Shown here piece after piece: positions 6,855-14,492 of a stretch of 17,162 nt of DNA (the first letter of the stretch is position 1; the number at the start of each line of letters is the position of its first letter). The notes beneath the pieces were generated by a model. That model was not told the origin of the DNA, ran no database searches, and worked only from the letters and a program-made list of their open reading frames with translations. Both the position numbers and the translations under genes were made by a program. Origin of the DNA: Legionellaceae bacterium UBA2794 (GTDB lineage: Bacteria; Pseudomonadota; Gammaproteobacteria; Legionellales; Legionellaceae); assembly GCA_002352055.1 (NCBI GenBank), contig DEHS01000083.1, forward strand, positions 4,114 through 21,275, read 5' to 3'.

Positions 6855-7847
6855 ATGATGATGAAAAAAAAACGCTGGTGGATTTTGAGTCTTTTTATTC
6901 AAATGCTTCCCTGGTTTACAATTGAGGCAGCGATATTAAAAAATGAAACCCAAACGGTTAAGTTAATTCCTGATGCACACTGGATTAAAAATCATTGGAT
7001 TAAAGATCCATCAGCAGAGACAATGCCTATCAGCTGGCGGACAAATAAATCCATTGATCTCAATAGTTCAGGAAGTGTGCCACTCAATCTGGCTCAGTTT
7101 AACTGGCTGGCTAATCATTACGGCAAGGATTACCGTATTTACATTATCGACCTTCGTCAGGAAACCCATGTTTATATCGATGGTCTGCCCATTAGTATTT
7201 TTTATAAGAAAGATGAAATTAATTGGGGTAAAAATAGCCTTGAAATTAAAGAGTTAGAGGATAAATGGGTTAGCAAAATTAATCACAATAAATCTATTAT
7301 TTTGTATACTCAAGGGATCCCCCGATTAAATATTAAAACAACGACCAACCCAGTGAAGGTGGGAGTTAACCAAGCTAGTAGTGAAGAAAAGCTGGTGACG
7401 AACATGGGTTTGCAGTATCTAAGAATTCCTGTTCCTGACTATCATCCGCCAAGCCCCGCTCAGGTTGATCAGTTCTTAAACTTCAAAAAAAATTTACCTG
7501 CCAATGCATGGCTTCATTTTCATTGCGCGGGAGGAAAAGGCAGAACCACCACTTTCATGCTTTTAAACGACATCATAGAAAACGCATCCAACTATTCTCT
7601 AAAATACCTTGTCGAAAGACAGTCTCGATTAGGAGGAATTAATATCGCTATTCCTTCAAAGTCTCTATTAACTCAACCCTGGAAAGATGAGTACCACAAA
7701 GCACGAATTGATTTCATTGAGTTATTTTATCATTTCATCCATTCCGGAGATGTGGCTGATCAAAGTTTCTCACAATGGATGAAGAAACAACCTAAAGGAC
7801 CATATCAATTAATATTAAAAACAAAAGCATACGCTCATCAATTGTGA
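6855..7847 (+). CDS. Exported PTP-like phytase / inositol polyphosphatase-type cysteine phosphatase
   Basis: This 330-residue protein begins with a signal peptide (MMMKKKRWW then a hydrophobic stretch ending near IEAA, residue 26), so it is exported. The phosphatase loop is HCAGGKGRT (223-231), with Cys224 as nucleophile and Arg230 binding phosphate. It sits in the context LHFHC...RTTTFM that is characteristic of protein-tyrosine-phosphatase-like phytases. Upstream, YLRIPVPDYHPPSP (about 188-201) supplies the probable general acid Asp195 and matches the family's Asp loop. Relatives remove phosphates from inositol polyphosphates, and some act on phosphotyrosine; the substrate here is inferred. 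Three ATGs in a row (6855, 6858, 6861) and no strong Shine-Dalgarno leave the exact start open. The gene diverges from the Sel1-repeat gene over 164 bases. Confidence 0.88.
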   Translation: MMMKKKRWWILSLFIQMLPWFTIEAAILKNETQTVKLIPDAHWIKNHWIKDPSAETMPISWRTNKSIDLNSSGSVPLNLAQFNWLANHYGKDYRIYIIDLRQETHVYIDGLPISIFYKKDEINWGKNSLEIKELEDKWVSKINHNKSIILYTQGIPRLNIKTTTNPVKVGVNQASSEEKLVTNMGLQYLRIPVPDYHPPSPAQVDQFLNFKKNLPANAWLHFHCAGGKGRTTTFMLLNDIIENASNYSLKYLVERQSRLGGINIAIPSKSLLTQPWKDEYHKARIDFIELFYHFIHSGDVADQSFSQWMKKQPKGPYQLILKTKAYAHQL

Positions 7848-7913
7848 TTTATTGTTAATCATACCGACTACTGAGTCTATACCTTTACCCCTGAATCAAC
7901 TTCATCTTTCGAG

Positions 7914-8069
7914 GTAGGTTGGGTCATTTTGACCCAACCTACGGCAAAGTTTGCACTTATAGCAAAACCAGAGAATCTCATTTTTTTGGTAGGTTGGGTC
8001 ATTGACCCTACACTCATAATCACCACACCAGAGCGAGGCAGTGTGTTGGGTCAAAATGACCCAACCTAC
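7914..8069. repeat. REPIN-like palindromic repeat element of GTAG-type REP units
   Basis: Three related palindromes occur in 156 bases. The first is a perfect hairpin with 13-bp arms (7914-7926 and 7930-7942, three-base loop) starting GTAGGTTGGGTCA. The second (7989-8011) starts with the same 13 bases, but its right arm has lost four bases. The third (8045-8069) ends with the mirror sequence. Bases 7914-7938 and 8045-8069 are perfect 25-base inverted copies, so the whole is bounded by terminal inverted repeats. The leading GTAG plus palindrome is the hallmark of REP sequences mobilised by RAYT (TnpA-REP) transposases. No such transposase is in the window, so it would be non-autonomous. Apart from this element, the 7848-8183 gap holds no gene that I can support. 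Confidence 0.85.
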
Positions 8070-8161
8070 AAAGCTCGCAATTCTATACTTCAAAACTCTA
8101 AAGGATTTTCGGGTAACATCATTCGACCAAAAATTTCAGAATTAAGCCATTTATAGCTCAC

Positions 8162-8187
8162 TTAGGCAACTACTCTAAGTTGCCTAA
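8162..8187. terminator. Hairpin at the 3' end of yajQ
   Basis: TTAGGCAAC (8162-8170) pairs perfectly with GTTGCCTAA (8179-8187) around an eight-base loop. The hairpin overlaps the yajQ stop codon (8186-8184). No clear U-run follows on either strand, so it may be an attenuating or mRNA-stabilising hairpin rather than a full intrinsic terminator. Confidence 0.45.
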
Positions 8188-8669
8188 TCACGAAAATTTT
8201 CATATTGTAGAGGCAATTGAATATCAGATTTTTTCAAAAGAGCAATTGTATCCTGAAGATCATCACGCTTTTTTCCAGTTACTCGAATTTTATCTCCCTG
8301 AATTGAAGCTTGTACTTTAGCTTTACTGTCTTTAATGTATTTAATTATTTCTTTGGCCGCCGGTTGATCAATGCCTTGCTTAAAAGTTAAATTTAAAGAA
8401 TAAAATTTTCCAGTGTGTACAGGCTCGTCCTCAATATCAACACCCGACGCATCCAAATTTCTTTTAGAACAATGGTTACGAAATAAATCCTCCAGTTGAC
8501 GTACTTGGAAATCAGATTCAGAACGCAAAGTAACCGTAAGTTCTTTAAGCACGATTGTAGCTTCAACACCGCGGAAATCAAATCGAGTGGTCACTTCACG
8601 AGATGCATTATCTACAGCATTGCGCAATTCAACTTCATTGGTCTCAGAAACAATATCAAACGATGGCAT
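8184..8669 (-). CDS. yajQ: YajQ-family nucleotide-binding protein
   Basis: This 161-residue cytosolic protein matches YajQ throughout. It begins MPSFDIVSETNEVELRNAVD, continues with NASREVTTRFDFRGVEA, LRSESDFQVRQLEDL, IKDSKAKVQASIQGDKIRVT and GKKRDDLQDTIALL, and ends in ENFRD, as in E. coli. The family has two ferredoxin-like domains that bind nucleotides. The Xanthomonas orthologue was described as a cyclic-di-GMP-binding regulator, and other members affect phage or tRNA-related processes. The precise role in this organism is unknown. Length is normal. It is a single-gene unit on the minus strand, ending in a hairpin that spans its stop codon. The start at 8669 fits the family consensus. Confidence 0.97.
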   Translation of the reverse strand: MPSFDIVSETNEVELRNAVDNASREVTTRFDFRGVEATIVLKELTVTLRSESDFQVRQLEDLFRNHCSKRNLDASGVDIEDEPVHTGKFYSLNLTFKQGIDQPAAKEIIKYIKDSKAKVQASIQGDKIRVTGKKRDDLQDTIALLKKSDIQLPLQYENFRD

Positions 8670-8890
8670 AGCATCCCTTAAAAATTAAAATCCTAATTTA
8701 ACAAAAATTCGTACATGGTGGAAGAATCAAGCCATGATAAGGTGAATGATTGCTTAATTGCTCAAAGCATGGTATCAAATAATATGATACAAAATTCTAC
8801 TGGTTGATTAGACATATTCTAACTCGTAATAAAAACCCACTATAAACAGCCTTTAACTTAAATTAATGGCTTTCTCAAGGAGTGAGAAGT

Positions 8891-10837
8891 ATGGGAAAAG
8901 AAAAAAATGAACAATATGCTTTGTATAAGTCTTTACCATCTAAAGGGCGTTTCTGGATATATTCAGAACACTGCTATACCCCCGAAGAGATTCATTTAAG
9001 AGAACTGATTTTAAAAGCCAGATCCCATTCAGGTATTGATCAAGAGTACTTAATATCCCCTTTCACCTGGTTTAGGGATGATAACGATGCCCTAATCAAT
9101 GTATACGAAAATGCCTGGTTTTTTTCTAATGCTTACAAAACACGAGATATAATCAGTCGCGATGAATTTCATATCCAGCCTATAGACAGTCAACGACTGC
9201 AATGGCCTACGTTATATCATTTGATGCAAAATGTAGGGGATTATCTTTTATTAAGAAATAAAAACTTACCATTGGAACATCTTAATCAACCCATGAATTT
9301 TTTTTTCCTTGATGTAGTCAATATTCTAAAAGGTTTAAGTCAAAATACTGATATTAATCAGGTCCAGACTCAACTGGATTTACTCACACGCTATATTCGT
9401 AGTATTGAAAAAAATATTTCAGCGTCTAAAGGTTCTGACCGTCTATTTTTAGCGAATTTTAGAGCTACAGTGGACAATAAAATACACCCACAATTGAGTC
9501 ATTTGATAGAATCTCAATTATTAAAAGAACGTCTTCATAAACTCGCTAAATCTACCAATAAACTGGCGACAGAGATCAACCGTACCCTCCATTTTGGTCT
9601 CAATTTAAATCCCGTGAACCCACATCCTTATGATTTTTCAAGTCTTGATGAGGTTGACACTAGAGCTTATCCTACTCAAGCTGCTAAAAAATGCGGACAA
9701 AATGCTCAAGTCAGTACCAATTCTGACGGTTCATTCCAATTAACTGCGGAACAACTGAGTAATTGCCACCATTTAAAACTTATTTCTGACGATAAAAAAA
9801 TTATTGGTCATTACGCTGCAGCAATATCAAACCTTAATGAGCTGGAACGTTTTCAGCAAGTCATTTCCCAAATTATTGACTTATTAAGCCAAGCTGGAGA
9901 AGTTTATACTATCTATCAATTTAAAGAGCAAATGTTAACCCTGCTTAAGCATATTGATGATTTTATTGATGATTCGTCCGTACATATTAAAGCGATTATT
10001 GAAGCAAATACGCAAGCCTATCATAAGGCCATACAGGATCAGCAAAATTTATCCCTATGGCAAAAGGTACTTACTCATGAAAAAGAAAAATTACAAATTT
10101 TTATTAAAAATCAAGATACTTTAGCTCAATTTCCATCCAGTCTTGCTGATTTTCATCACACCTGCAAAATCCTTAAAACGGAAGTTCATGAGGTCATCCA
10201 TCACCTGCATCAATCAGGTGTGATCGAACAATCATTCGAAGCACTGCATCATCGGGCACAAGAATTAGATAAACTTATGGGCTCCATGTATCAATGGGTA
10301 AAAATCCAATACGAAATGAAAGGACTGCCGGCACCTCAACCCGTTCAGTTAATTATATCCAAGCCGTCACCCGAACCAGTAGCACCTATAGAGCCACAAT
10401 TAGCAGCAAACTCTCAACCTTTTTTTTATGCACCTTCTGAACAATGCTCATCAGAATACGATTATTGTCGTCCAGACTCTAAACCTGTATCAAACTCAAA
10501 CGCTATTATTGGTATGGGTTTATTTGCATTTGTTCCTCTAGCCCTAATTGCTTTATATCTGTTATACAGATGGTATAACCAGGAAAAAAAAGAAGAGGCA
10601 ACAATTTTGAGTCAGAATTTTTTGTTAAAAGACTGTAAGAAGTTAATTGATATCATAAAACAGAATAATTTCTCTATAGAGAAAGATTATGCGGAATATT
10701 TTTTACTCTACGAAGAGATGAGTCAAAAAGCAGAACAAGATAGAGACACACAATGCCTCGAAGAGCTACATACCGATTTAGAACAAATTTATATCTATGA
10801 GTGTACTTCCAAAAAGACGAGCCCGATTAATGGTTAG
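8891..10837 (+). CDS. Large single-membrane-segment protein of unknown function (candidate effector or envelope protein)
   Basis: I do not recognise this 648-residue protein. The ATG at 8891 is preferred over an in-frame GTG at 8882, because AAGGAG (8877-8882) sits eight bases upstream. There is no N-terminal signal peptide (MGKEKNEQYALYKSLPSKGR). Residues about 1-475 are mostly polar and helical, with Gln/Leu-rich stretches suggesting coiled coil (for example around RHKL/HKLAKSTNKLATEINR and the HHLHQSGVIEQSFEALHH region). A proline-rich linker (480-502) leads to a single hydrophobic segment at about 538-562 (AIIGMGLFAFVPLALIALYL then LYRWY), then a charged 86-residue tail containing glutamate-rich stretches (EEMSQKAEQD, LEELHTDLEQ). 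C-terminal Glu clusters occur in Legionella Dot/Icm substrates, so an effector role is possible. A C-anchored envelope protein is equally possible. A strong hairpin follows the gene. Confidence 0.85.
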   Translation: MGKEKNEQYALYKSLPSKGRFWIYSEHCYTPEEIHLRELILKARSHSGIDQEYLISPFTWFRDDNDALINVYENAWFFSNAYKTRDIISRDEFHIQPIDSQRLQWPTLYHLMQNVGDYLLLRNKNLPLEHLNQPMNFFFLDVVNILKGLSQNTDINQVQTQLDLLTRYIRSIEKNISASKGSDRLFLANFRATVDNKIHPQLSHLIESQLLKERLHKLAKSTNKLATEINRTLHFGLNLNPVNPHPYDFSSLDEVDTRAYPTQAAKKCGQNAQVSTNSDGSFQLTAEQLSNCHHLKLISDDKKIIGHYAAAISNLNELERFQQVISQIIDLLSQAGEVYTIYQFKEQMLTLLKHIDDFIDDSSVHIKAIIEANTQAYHKAIQDQQNLSLWQKVLTHEKEKLQIFIKNQDTLAQFPSSLADFHHTCKILKTEVHEVIHHLHQSGVIEQSFEALHHRAQELDKLMGSMYQWVKIQYEMKGLPAPQPVQLIISKPSPEPVAPIEPQLAANSQPFFYAPSEQCSSEYDYCRPDSKPVSNSNAIIGMGLFAFVPLALIALYLLYRWYNQEKKEEATILSQNFLLKDCKKLIDIIKQNNFSIEKDYAEYFLLYEEMSQKAEQDRDTQCLEELHTDLEQIYIYECTSKKTSPING

Positions 10838-10863
10838 TATTGAAAACATGGATCATATAAATG

Positions 10864-10899
10864 CCAGATCATGCCAAAATTGCATGATCTGGATTATTT
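10864..10899. terminator. Convergent (bidirectional) hairpin terminator
   Basis: A perfect 11-bp stem, CCAGATCATGC (10864-10874) and GCATGATCTGG (10882-10892), encloses a seven-base loop and is followed by ATTATTT on the plus strand. It lies between the converging 648-residue protein gene and the kinase gene and probably ends both transcripts. The T-rich tail is short. Confidence 0.65.
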
Positions 10900-10903
10900 A
10901 TAA

Positions 10904-11584
10904 TTACATATTAAGATTAAATGAAAGCACCGGTTGATCTAAAAATTCTTCTAATTTTTTTAGACCATCTTTCACGATCATTGGAATAATTTTTTTACCA
11001 TCAGAAGGTCTGTATGTATTTTCAATAATAATATCAGCTTTCAACTTTGCATCGGCAATGTAAGTAAAAAAACCCCCTATTTGATTTTTTTTCATTTTTT
11101 TGATGTGCTCTTCATCTTTCTGCCGTTCCACAATATCCCTTTCTTTCATGCGCTGATAATTAAGATTTATGTGACTGGATTCGGTATATATGAGACACGA
11201 AAGATTCTGATATTTAGGAAGGGTATTGATAAACAAATGAGCAAATAAACCCTCTACAATGATTACATCAGCAGAATCTATAGGACATGTTTCTTTTTCT
11301 CTGTCGCTAAGAGCCATATTATAAGTTGGGCGGTTTATCGCCTTACCGGCGTTTAAATCCGCTAAGTGCTGGATAATCAAAGACTGCTCTAATGCCTCCG
11401 GTCTGTCAAAATTGGATTGATCTTCTGGTGCCATTTTGGACACAATATCGTTACCATAATAATAATTATCCAAATTCAGAATACTAACCGAGAGTCTTTT
11501 TTGATTAATCTTTGCTATTAACTCATCCCCAATGCGTGACTTACCCGTTCCACTAGCTCCACTAACAAAAATGAACTTAGGCAT
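10904..11584 (-). CDS. Uridine kinase / phosphoribulokinase-family P-loop kinase
   Basis: This 226-residue cytosolic protein has the Walker A motif GASGTGKS (9-16) right after MPKFIFVS. It also shows the family's substrate loop LDNYYYG (38-44, Asp39 equivalent to the Asp of DSFY in Udk), NFDRPEAL (58-65), an RPTY segment, IIVEGLFAH (108-116) and the lid motif RMKERDIVERQ (145-155). Uridine kinases phosphorylate uridine/cytidine in nucleoside salvage. The fold and motifs fit, but sequence outside them is divergent and another small-molecule substrate is possible. The start at 11584 has GGAGAG just upstream; an in-frame extension from 11638 would add 18 non-conserved residues before the P-loop. 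It is a lone minus-strand gene, convergent with the membrane protein gene. Confidence 0.85.
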   Translation of the reverse strand: MPKFIFVSGASGTGKSRIGDELIAKINQKRLSVSILNLDNYYYGNDIVSKMAPEDQSNFDRPEALEQSLIIQHLADLNAGKAINRPTYNMALSDREKETCPIDSADVIIVEGLFAHLFINTLPKYQNLSCLIYTESSHINLNYQRMKERDIVERQKDEEHIKKMKKNQIGGFFTYIADAKLKADIIIENTYRPSDGKKIIPMIVKDGLKKLEEFLDQPVLSFNLNM

Positions 11585-11771
11585 TAATTTCTCTCCATGA
11601 ACAAAAATGAGGCATGATAATAAAATATTAATATTCATAATTCAAGATTGAGCTTTACTAGGCGAGACGGTCTTACAACAATTTCCCTAATCCAGAGTTA
11701 TAAGTTATTGAATATTTTCACGAAAATTTATAGTTCTTTAAATTAAAAATTTAGATATTCTAATTAGATTC

Positions 11772-11800
11772 TTGCCTTATAAAGTCAGAATCAATACAAT
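11772..11800 (+). promoter_or_regulatory. Probable sigma-70 promoter of the outer-membrane protein gene
   Basis: TTGCCT (11772-11777) and TACAAT (11795-11800) have the optimal 17-bp spacing, matching four and five of six consensus bases. Transcription would start near 11807, leaving a short leader that contains the GGAG Shine-Dalgarno (11822-11825) for the gene at 11834. Confidence 0.6.
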
Positions 11801-11833
11801 AAAAAATAAGCACCTAATCCATGGAGATGGATA

Positions 11834-12589
11834 ATGAAAATAAAATTCAAAAAAAGTGCATTAACAGCACTTACAGGTTTAGCGATTCAAGTACCCTTTG
11901 CCTTTGCTGGAACAATGGGTCCGGCTGTCATTGAACCCACTTGGGTTGGTTCCTTAAGTGTTGGTCCGGTATGGCATAGGGCTGGCGAAACACAAAATAT
12001 TTTTCTAACTCCTGAAATTGAAAAAACATACGCTGCTTACAGAACCAGCAAAGCTATTGCAGATGGTGAATTTTTCTTTGGCATGCAAAAACCACTAGGT
12101 TATCAGTTTTTAGGTCAATTAGGGCTGGCCTTTGCGACTACTGACTTCGCAAACCTTCAGGGTGAAATATGGGATGATGCGGATCCTCAGTTTAATAATT
12201 ACACTTATTCTTATCAGGTAAGACATTCTCATGTAGCTGTTAAGGGGAAACTCCTGGCTGACCGCGGTTATGCTGTTCTCCCATGGATTAGTGGCAGTTT
12301 AGGCGTTGGTTTTAATCAGGCCCGAGGATTTGATAATGTGCCCACCATATTTGAAGCGGTAAAAAATCCTAACTTTACTTCTCATACCCGAACAGCATTT
12401 ACCTATACGTTGGGAGCTGGAATTCAAAAAGCAATTACCACTAACTGGCAAGTAGGCGTTGGTTATGAATTTGCGGACTGGGGTAAAAGTTCTTTAGGTC
12501 GTGCAGCCGAGCAAACTCTAAACAATGGTCCTGAGCTGAATCATCTTTACACTAATGGAGTTATGTTCAACATAACCTGGTTAGCCTGA
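11834..12589 (+). CDS. Outer-membrane beta-barrel protein (Legionella-type)
   Basis: This 251-residue protein carries a clear signal peptide (MKIKFKKSALTALTGLAIQ..., cleavage after FAFA, residue 25), leaving a mature protein that starts GTMGPAV. The rest alternates short amphipathic strands with polar turns and has many aromatic and Gly residues, for example SLSVGPVW, FLGQLGLAFA, VLPWISGSLGVGFN, TYTLGAGIQKA and WQVGVGYEFADWG. It ends GVMFNITWLA with a near-terminal aromatic, as expected for an eight-strand barrel of the OmpA/OmpW-like type inserted by the BAM complex. Legionella genomes carry families of similar small porin-like proteins of unproven function. It has its own promoter (11772-11800) and a downstream hairpin, so it is probably monocistronic. 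Confidence 0.88.
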   Translation: MKIKFKKSALTALTGLAIQVPFAFAGTMGPAVIEPTWVGSLSVGPVWHRAGETQNIFLTPEIEKTYAAYRTSKAIADGEFFFGMQKPLGYQFLGQLGLAFATTDFANLQGEIWDDADPQFNNYTYSYQVRHSHVAVKGKLLADRGYAVLPWISGSLGVGFNQARGFDNVPTIFEAVKNPNFTSHTRTAFTYTLGAGIQKAITTNWQVGVGYEFADWGKSSLGRAAEQTLNNGPELNHLYTNGVMFNITWLA

Positions 12590-12601
12590 TTTTAATTTCC
12601 G

Positions 12602-12627
12602 GGGTGTGTTTTAAATAGCACACCCTT
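12602..12627 (+). terminator. Hairpin terminator after the outer-membrane protein gene
   Basis: GGGTGTG (12602-12608) pairs with CACACCC (12619-12625) around a ten-base AT-rich loop, 12 bases past the stop codon. Only a short TTGTATAAATT follows, so termination may be imperfect. Confidence 0.55.
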
Positions 12628-12802
12628 GTATAAATTCTCAATGCATTACCCTCTTTGAACTAAAACTATCTTTATCTCATTTAAATCCACTTAATCTGCT
12701 ACTCTACTGGAATTGTGGATGTTATATTAATGGTCTGGATAATAAAGATTGCGTTATACTTATTATCTAACGACATAATCTCAGTAAACTGAGGTGCTCC
12801 AA

Positions 12803-14089
12803 ATGCATGAAAAAAATATTGTAATTGTGGGAGGTGGTGTTGCCGGGATGGAAATTGCCACTCAATTGGGTAACCGGCTTGGACGCGCTAAAAAAAGCAT
12901 CATTACCCTTATAGATAAAGACTCTTCTCACATTTGGACACCTATTTTACATAAAATAGCTGCTGGGACTAACGACTTATCACAACAACAAGTATCTTTT
13001 GTAGCTCATGCCAGCCAGCATTATTTCACCTATTGTCCCGGTGAAATGAGCGGCATCGACCGGGAAAAAAAATTAATTTTCCTTGAGCCAATTACCATGA
13101 TGGACGGATCTGTTTCCGTTGAAAAAAGGAGTATCCATTACGATATCTTAATTATGGCAGTGGGCAGTTGCGCCAATGATTTTAATATCCCTGGTATCTC
13201 TAAGTTTTGCTATTTTATAGATAGCCGGATTCAAGCGCGAGTATTCAATCGCTTGATACGTATGCATTTTTTTCGCTGCGCCATGAATAATGATCCTCTC
13301 ACCGTCTCGGTAATTGGAGGGGGGGCAACCGGTGTAGAGTTGGTAGCCGAACTGGTCCAGTTGGTTGAAATAGCCGAAAGCTATCGTTTTGACCTAAACA
13401 AAAAAATAAAAATAAATCTTATCGAAAATGGAGCCAGAATATTAGCTGCTTTCCCTGAAAAAATATCCAGAGCGGTAGAAAATCAATTAAAAAATTTAGG
13501 CATTAATGTGCTGCTTAATACTGAGGTTATAGCAGCAGAAAAGGAAGGATTACGACTTGCTGATGGGCAATTTATGAAGTCAGGGTTAATGGTTTGGGCT
13601 GCAGGAGTAAAAGGACCCGATTTTTTAAAAAATATGGACGGTCTTGCCCTTGGCAAAAACAATATGCTTTCCGTCAAACCCACTTTGCAGACAACTCTGG
13701 ATGATTCTATTTTTGCTATAGGAGACTGCGCTTCATTTTATGATGAACGTCTTAAAGCCGTTCTACCGCCTACAGCTCAGGTGGCTCATCAACAAGCAAC
13801 CTATCTTATTAAAAACATCCCTCGTTGGCTTGAAGGACACCAACTCCCCCCATTTTCTTACCATCATCTGGGAGGAATTGTTTCCTTAGGGAAATATAAT
13901 GCTTTTGGATCTTTAGGTAAGTATGGTGTATTTCCAGGGGGATTTATTCAGGGCAAAATTGCCCAATATACTTATGATTTCATTTATCGGAGTCATCAAA
14001 AGCGATTACATGGCCTAATTAAAGGTTATTTACTGTGGTTAACTGAGAGAATAAATAAGATCATACGACCACAGGCCCGACTGGATTAA
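12803..14089 (+). CDS. ndh: Type II NADH dehydrogenase (NADH:quinone oxidoreductase)
   Basis: This 428-residue peripheral membrane flavoprotein passes electrons from NADH to quinone without pumping protons. The FAD-binding motif is IVIVGGGVAGMEIATQLG (6-23), the NADH-binding motif VIGGGATGVELVAEL has its glycines at 172-177, and the second FAD motif is IFAIGDCAS (Asp308). Other matches to E. coli Ndh include HIWTPILHKIAAGT, MVWAAGVKGPDFLK, PTLQTT, TAQVAHQQAT and the C-terminal RINKIIRPQ. The C-terminus is amphipathic, suiting membrane attachment. The ATG at 12803 was chosen over GTG at 12794: GAGG (12791-12794) lies eight bases before it and the GTG would overlap that site. Length matches the family. 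A TATACT at 12755-12760 could be a -10 box, but no good -35 is seen. Confidence 0.96.
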   Translation: MHEKNIVIVGGGVAGMEIATQLGNRLGRAKKSIITLIDKDSSHIWTPILHKIAAGTNDLSQQQVSFVAHASQHYFTYCPGEMSGIDREKKLIFLEPITMMDGSVSVEKRSIHYDILIMAVGSCANDFNIPGISKFCYFIDSRIQARVFNRLIRMHFFRCAMNNDPLTVSVIGGGATGVELVAELVQLVEIAESYRFDLNKKIKINLIENGARILAAFPEKISRAVENQLKNLGINVLLNTEVIAAEKEGLRLADGQFMKSGLMVWAAGVKGPDFLKNMDGLALGKNNMLSVKPTLQTTLDDSIFAIGDCASFYDERLKAVLPPTAQVAHQQATYLIKNIPRWLEGHQLPPFSYHHLGGIVSLGKYNAFGSLGKYGVFPGGFIQGKIAQYTYDFIYRSHQKRLHGLIKGYLLWLTERINKIIRPQARLD

Positions 14090-14194
14090 TTTTTTATAAC
14101 ACTTTTTAAATTTATGATTTCGCTTTATTTTTGATAAAAATAGTCTAAACTAAGATGGAACAATTTTTATTAACTCAATTAAGGAAGAACTATT

Positions 14195-14443
14195 ATGAAA
14201 GGTATTTCATCATTATTAATCGCTGGCGGTCTATTTTTTGTTACCGCAACTGGATTCGCAGCTCCTACGTCTTTAACTTCTAACTGGATTTGTACTACTA
14301 ATGCCAGTAGCAGTGATACTGAAATGGATAAAGCTGCTGACAAACAAATGTCAGAAACTCCTAAAGCAGCTGCTGAAGCATATGCTTATGCTGCACAACA
14401 TTGCCGTGATTGCACCAAAATCACTTGCGAATTAAATGATTAA
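14195..14443 (+). CDS. Small secreted protein with four cysteines, function unknown
   Basis: This 82-residue protein has a clear signal peptide (MKGISSLLIAGGLFFVTATG, cleavage probably after GFA at residue 22). The mature part is about 60 residues, with cysteines at 33 (NWICTT) and 69, 72 and 78 (HCRDCTKITCELND). The four cysteines could form two disulfides in the periplasm; the CRDC spacing resembles a redox or metal-binding CxxC, but the context does not prove either. Between them is an Ala-rich, probably helical segment (KAAAEAYAYAAQH). AAGGA (14181-14185) is a good Shine-Dalgarno. A strong terminator follows, so the gene is monocistronic. I do not recognise a named family. Confidence 0.85.
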   Translation: MKGISSLLIAGGLFFVTATGFAAPTSLTSNWICTTNASSSDTEMDKAADKQMSETPKAAAEAYAYAAQHCRDCTKITCELND

Positions 14444-14450
14444 TTAAAAA

Positions 14451-14482
14451 AAAATCCCATACCTGGTATGGGATTTTCTTTC
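14451..14482. terminator. Bidirectional rho-independent terminator
   Basis: AAAATCCCATACC (14451-14463) is a perfect mirror of GGTATGGGATTTT (14465-14477), with flanking A-run on the left and T-rich CTTTCTT on the right. It terminates the small cysteine protein gene on the plus strand and the DUF3309 gene on the minus strand, where the trailing T-run is longer. Confidence 0.88.
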
Positions 14483-14492
14483 TTACAATCGG

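Noticed and set aside
7902..8156. Open frames on both strands across the palindromic element (63 and 75 codons)
   Set aside because: They are produced by the REP-like repeats; no Shine-Dalgarno, no recognisable protein sequence.
8772..8790. GTATCA...TGATAC inverted repeat upstream of the 648-residue protein gene
   Set aside because: Only six-base arms; expected often in AT-rich DNA and not placed on a convincing promoter.
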